From positions 227,501-291,500 of the forward strand of contig JAOPHQ010006541.1 of assembly GCA_030340625.1 (NCBI GenBank): a stretch of DNA of 64,000 nucleotides, read 5' to 3'. This document shows positions 59,390-64,000 of this stretch, piece after piece. A model generated the notes under the pieces. That model saw only the letters and a program-made list of their open reading frames with translations. It was not told the DNA's origin and made no database searches. A program made the position numbers and the translations under genes. How positions within the stretch are numbered: position 1 is the stretch's first letter; each line of letters begins with the position of its first letter. The stretch comes from Merluccius polli. Its lineage: Eukaryota; Chordata; Actinopteri; Gadiformes; Merlucciidae.

Positions 59390-59599
59390 CCATATGTAGG
59401 GTCATGAAGAATGGTTAATGTATACGCACAGCACATGAATATCCCGCTGCCTTGACCTGTTAGTGGAGCTGAGTGCTTCCATTCCCCTCAAAGCCACTGT
59501 ATCACCGTAACATTGTCCCGAGCAAATTCCAAAGGCATACTTAATGGAGGACATCAGGGAGACTGCAAATTATGTATTTTGTATGCACTCAAGGGAGGG

Positions 59600-59860
59600 A
59601 TAAATATGAATTTTGAAATGTTGTTTTTGAACTTACCTTAACAGTTTTTTTCCTCTCTGTGTTTAGAGGGTAAATCCATATCAACCTGGCTGATGAATAA
59701 ACAAAGTGAAGCGGCGATGTATGGATTGATAGTTTAAAACCACGTTTTCCTTTTCCAGAAGCCATAATTACAGTGACTTTGACTGCTCAAGCTAAATTTG
59801 TTAAATGTTAGCGGCTTAATGGAACGCAGGGGGACACAAACAAATGGTGTCAGCGCTTCT
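59600..59860. other. candidate conserved non-coding element
   Basis: Repeat-free intronic DNA with several TAAT/ATTA and GATGAATAA-type cores and no coding frame. Enhancer-like by texture only. Confidence 0.25.
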
Positions 59861-60539
59861 ATACAACATTTTTAACGCCTGTTACCCGTCAGACACACTC
59901 TCTCCAGTAATCCCCCATTTCTTTAGTTCTCTCTCTCTCTAATAATCCCTCCCCATTTGCCCCTGTCGTTTTTTAATGCTTATCGGGAGGGCTTTATTCC
60001 CGAACAAGCCCCTGCCATTGGTCCAGGGGTTTTTGCCGAGTCAGCCCCTGCCTGGTTATTGCGACCGCTGAGATGACACGGACAATCTCCACAGTTAAGA
60101 GGCCCTTCTTATACAGGGCCAACACCCAGGACCTGATCCATCAATACCAATGCCAGATACCATCTGAACGCCTGCCAGGAAGCCAACCCACTCTCTCCCT
60201 CTCTTCTGCCCTTTTGTGTCCCAACCTATACTTTAATTCAACCCTCCTTTCCCCCAAAATGCGTAATTCTCATCCATTATATATGGAACGTGATAAGGCA
60301 TCTTCTCTTTTCTTTTATCAATTTCCCATTAGGGGGCTGAGAGCAGCGCGAGGCTGATTGTTCAAGGCGTAAGTGTATTTTCCTCTTTGATTGATATGAG
60401 ATAACTTTAATATGCCGCGCTCCATATATGGGGCTGGTTGAACCTGACTGGAATATCATTTCATGGTGCTTACCGCGCTAAGCTCAGGAGCACCAAGCCG
60501 CAACCGGCGTTAGCCTCGGTGGGCATACGTGGCTAGCAA

Positions 60540-60860
60540 TCCATGCTTTCTTTTTTTGTTCATATTTACCCACCCGGTGGTGTTAATTGATTTATCCTGG
60601 ATCAATTCTCTGGTTTACAGAGATTGTTGGACCAAAAAACGTCGGAATCAATTGGAGCAGTGATTAGCATGGTGCAGTGGATTATTTCGAGCCGAGATGA
60701 AACACAGAGGCCTCGCAGCGGCAGCGGCGTTGTGGGGGGAGCCATGATTTAATAGAAACACGCGCCATATGTTTACATTAATTATTGCTCGCCGAAAGTG
60801 TGCTTCAGATGGGATGGGGAAAGGGCCATAGGCTGTATGGGAACCACACACATGAATTAT
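60540..60860. other. candidate conserved non-coding element
   Basis: Repeat-free sequence containing TTAATTGATTTAT, GATCAATT, GATTAGCATG and TTACATTAATTATT, a dense set of homeodomain/POU-like cores within 200 bp. Enhancer-like by texture only. Confidence 0.25.
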
Positions 60861-61854
60861 TTCTTTATTAAAAGCGAGACAAAACCCCAGGCTCTAAGCA
60901 CACTCCAGTCTCTTTTCCGTACCTTTTTTCTTCATCCTTTTTTTCCTTTTTTTCTCATCAGTTGCCCCCTGAGGGAGTGGCAGACAGAAGGTACTGCATC
61001 CTGGAGTAAGCTTCAAGGGGGTTTTATGCAGAGCTCCTCCAAGGCAAGGCGGCTAGAGAATAGCAGAATCTCATTTTCCTCTTCCTTGGCGCACTAACAA
61101 CCCACTGTGTCTGTCTTTAGGAACAACATTTATTTGCAGCCTGCACGCGCGCACACCCCGTCTAAACACAGTTACAGTTCAAGGACTGTAAATAAATAAA
61201 ATAAAAATAACTAACGCTAAAAAGGAAAGAAACGTCGGGCGACCTTCTAGATATTCAGGCAGCATTGCTGACATCCGTGCTTTTATTCCGGTGAAGAGCA
61301 GCGCACGGGGGGAAAAAAAGAGAAAAGTCTCTCTTTGGTGCCGACGTGACCCTCTTGACATGCCTGGCTCTGGCAGGCAGCAGCTCAGCATGGAAATGAA
61401 GCTCCATTATTCTGGAGCTAGAATGCTAAGTGTGGAGCCGTTAATTAATTGTTAAATAGCCGCAGTCTGTCCCACCCCCCCTACCCTGTAGACTGTGTTG
61501 CGCTAATAGGAAAACTGAAATCTTTGTTACCGACGTCAGAGGCGGTGGATCTGTCAGGTCTGAGACCTGGGATGTTTACTGTTAGGCGGTGACTGTCGAG
61601 ACACGTTCCACCTGACGCTGTCTGGGCAAGACGAGGTAAACTGTGGGGAGGCAGGGAGGGAGGAGGGAGGGGGGGTGGGTGTCATCGAATTTTAGGGTCG
61701 CCGACTAAAATACACGGCAAGGATGGTGTAGTGACTCCTGAACATGGTGGGAGATATCAACTCTACCCCAAGAAGTGTCAGATAATAACAGAAAAAAGTG
61801 GAAGAAAAGCCTTACTCTGTTATCTACACGCCACACACACATACTCATGCTACA
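60861..61854. other. unique intronic stretch
   Basis: Nothing recognised. Confidence 0.4.
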
Positions 61855-61925
61855 CCCCCCCCCCCCCCCCCCCCCCCCCCCTCTGCCCCTCTTCCAAATA
61901 CTCTTCCTACACCCCCCCCCCCCCC
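61855..61925. repeat. two poly(C) tracts (27 and 14 nt)
   Basis: C27 at 61855-61881 and C14 at 61912-61925, each preceded by CTACAC, which suggests a short duplicated unit. Confidence 0.95.
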
Positions 61926-63416
61926 GAACGCTCGCTGACACTATCAGTGCACGGGTGACTTCAGCGACTGCATAAACACCACGCCAGGCACCCGGTGACA
62001 GCCGCTCAGTCCTTTTCTTCTGCCGTCTGGCAACAGTTTTTACTTAAGCCGATGAAAGCCAACACAGCCACCGCTTTTATCATTTTCAGTTTTGTGCTTT
62101 TTTTTTTCTCCTCTAGCAGAGGTCAAACATTATTGACTGAAGAGTGGAATCAGCCAGGGTTTTACAAACAAAACATTGGACCAGTGTGTGTGCGACCCCC
62201 GGATCAACTCAGCCGGGCACCTGAGGCAACAGACATCAATACGTCTGTTAAAAGTCACACATCTCCGGCACGGCGGAGCGGTTATCGTGGATTTTCATAT
62301 TAATTTCTCGTCCGTCGACGAGTTGACTTTGGCAAACGTTGGCTGCCCACTCACTTGACTTTTGTATGTGAGCAGAGGAAATGTCAATTCAATTACATTC
62401 ACTTTTATACTGCGAGAGAGCAATTAGTGGCAAATGCAAAGGAAAAAGAGCTGGCATTATAAAGCCACAGAGAACAAAAAGTCATCTAACTAGGGTTTAA
62501 TGATAAAAGTTGCACCAGCAATTACCATACTGATTGTTCAGTGGTCAATAAAACCTACAATTACTGAGTTCTATCTATGTTGTTTTTGCTTATTTAAATG
62601 TATGTATGTATGTATGTGTGTGTGTGTTTGTGTGTGTATGTGTGTGTGACATTTAATTTGTGTTCCCCCATTAAGACCAGCTGTATTAAGAAACTTTTTC
62701 CAATCAAGGTGTTACGTGAGTTTACTTTAGTTTACATTACAAAATGCAGTCTCTTCAATTTTGGATTGCAAAATGATAAGCAAACACGACATCATCAACA
62801 CGCTGAAACGTTAACCAAAAGATTGTTTTACGTTTCCAACTATCGCCAATAAATCCGACCATGAAAACAAAGCAAAGCAACACGCTATTGAAATAAAGCA
62901 AGATAGTATTTTCGAAATACAACCAAGGAACAAAATCCCCTCCTTTGTACACAGTTTGTGTCATGTGTGCCAAGGCTGCGCATGCTTTTATGCTTGTGAA
63001 ATGCAGGCACATCCACAGAGCCACCGTTCTGCGTACTCCACCATTACGGATCGTGATGTGGATCCGTGGCTCTGAGCCCGCTGGGAGCCGCCCACAGTCG
63101 CTGGGCTCCGCGCATATACAAGGGCCGCATTAGAGAACAGTGGAGGAATTAAACATGGACACAAATGGACTAATCCTCTCGTTCGCTGCTAAATCCGCTC
63201 AGACAAAGGTGGGGTTTTTTTTTAACGTCTGTGGCGCTAATTACCGACGTCAACTCTGACAGGAAACTCGGGTTGAAGCACGGCTGCGGAGAAACGCAAG
63301 CCTTGCCGACGACCATAGTAATCCAGCAGAGGTAGTAAAATGAATGTACGTTTGTCAAAGACATGCCTCGACGTAATCCACTGTAGCCCCATCTTTGATA
63401 TGGTTAGTATTACAAA

Positions 63417-63419
<3 letters not shown>
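61926..63419. other. unique intronic stretch
   Basis: Short TATG/TGTG repeats near 62600-62648. No exon recognised. Confidence 0.4.

Positions 63420-63468
<49 letters not shown>
63420..63468. repeat. (TA)n microsatellite
   Basis: About 24 TA units. Confidence 0.97.
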
Positions 63469-63470
<2 letters not shown>

Positions 63471-63664
63471 TGTATCTATATATCATATAGATACATATAA
63501 TATAGAGTGGTCTTTGAGTGTAACAAAGGGTTAACAGTATCCGTGGAGCGTTGTGCCCTGAAACACTTGCATTTCAAGTCCACCATTACATGACAAGAAG
63601 CAAAAGCGTCAATCAAGAAGTAGCTGGCACTCAGAGTAGGTACTACCGGGTTTTATGCAAATGG

Positions 63665-63688
63665 TGGTGTGTGTGTGTGTGTGTGTGT
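63665..63688. repeat. (GT)n microsatellite
   Basis: About 12 GT units. Confidence 0.95.
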
Positions 63689-63781
63689 ATGGACAGCAAG
63701 TGAGCACTACATTCTTAATGGGCCTCCAGAGAGCTTGGGCCAGCCATCTTATTCCTCAAAGATACAAAATCATGATCTCTT

Positions 63782-63936
63782 TGTGTGTGTGTGTGTTTGT
63801 GTGTGTATGTATCAATCAAGAGGAGGAGGTGTCACTTATCGTCAATCACCCACCACACACACAGAAACACACCCATACAAACACCTACGCAGGTACACAC
63901 CAACACACATACACACATACACAAACGCACCTGCAC

Positions 63937-63963
<27 letters not shown>
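63782..63963. repeat. GT run and CA-rich block in inverted order
   Basis: A GT run (63782-63808) and, about 50 bp on, degenerate CA repeats ending in a pure CA run (63936-63963). The two could pair as a hairpin. Confidence 0.9.
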
Positions 63964-63969
<6 letters not shown>

Positions 63970-64000
63970 GACAAACACGTCAGCACCCCCCCTCAACACA

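Overview
The window is vertebrate nuclear DNA, most probably from a teleost fish. I see no dense coding, no operons and no bacterial or viral layout. It is AT-rich, mostly non-coding sequence full of microsatellites and decayed transposons. The transposon mix is typical of fish: hAT transposases and their short non-autonomous derivatives, L2-like LINE fragments, and tRNA-derived SINEs or LINE 3' ends with the 'GTCGCTTTGGA(T/C)AAAAGC' type of tail.

The only host coding sequence I can support is one terminal exon on the minus strand at 53546-53646. Its 33 codons resemble the C-terminus of the IgLON cell-adhesion protein NEGR1 (neuronal growth regulator 1), including the hydrophobic tail that would be replaced by a GPI anchor. 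It follows a good splice acceptor with a branch-point match. Read this way, about 53647-64000 is part of the last negr1 intron, roughly 50-53.5 kb is its 3' UTR, and the rest (1 to about 50 kb) is the intergenic desert downstream of the gene.

Layout. 1-1.1 kb: GC-rich start, a 30-bp perfect palindrome and a 218-bp MITE with perfect 38-bp inverted repeats. 1.3-3.1 kb: dead hAT transposase of the ZBED5/GTF2IRD2 type (plus strand). 3.1-10.4 kb: unique DNA and microsatellites. 10.4-12.1 kb: an unnamed repeat also found at 45 kb, then two diverged direct repeats with a tRNA-Lys-like primer-binding motif. 12.2-15.2 kb: dead ZMYM1-like hAT transposase (minus strand), split by an 832-bp hAT-type element that left an exact 8-bp target duplication. 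16.2-17.1 kb: foldback MITE material with an eight-copy 52-bp array. 17-42 kb: mostly unique DNA with possible conserved non-coding blocks, a 7-copy array at 24.7 kb, a 31-bp-stem hairpin at 28.4 kb, and SINE/LINE scraps. 42.3-48.2 kb: dense repeat cluster with two LINE fragments, inverted tRNA-like modules, a degenerate AAGCNGCTTAA array and a hAT-like MITE. 48.2-53.5 kb: unique AT-rich DNA merging into the putative negr1 3' UTR. 53.5-64 kb: negr1 exon and intron with very long CA and GA arrays.

A striking feature is the number of long poly(C)/poly(G) runs (about fifteen of 12 nt or more, up to 33). Two of them sit inside the coding sequence of dead transposons. I found no previously undescribed biological system. 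The most useful results are the negr1 exon, the datable nested insertion, the two diverged copies of an unnamed repeat, and the inverted-module cluster at 42-46 kb.
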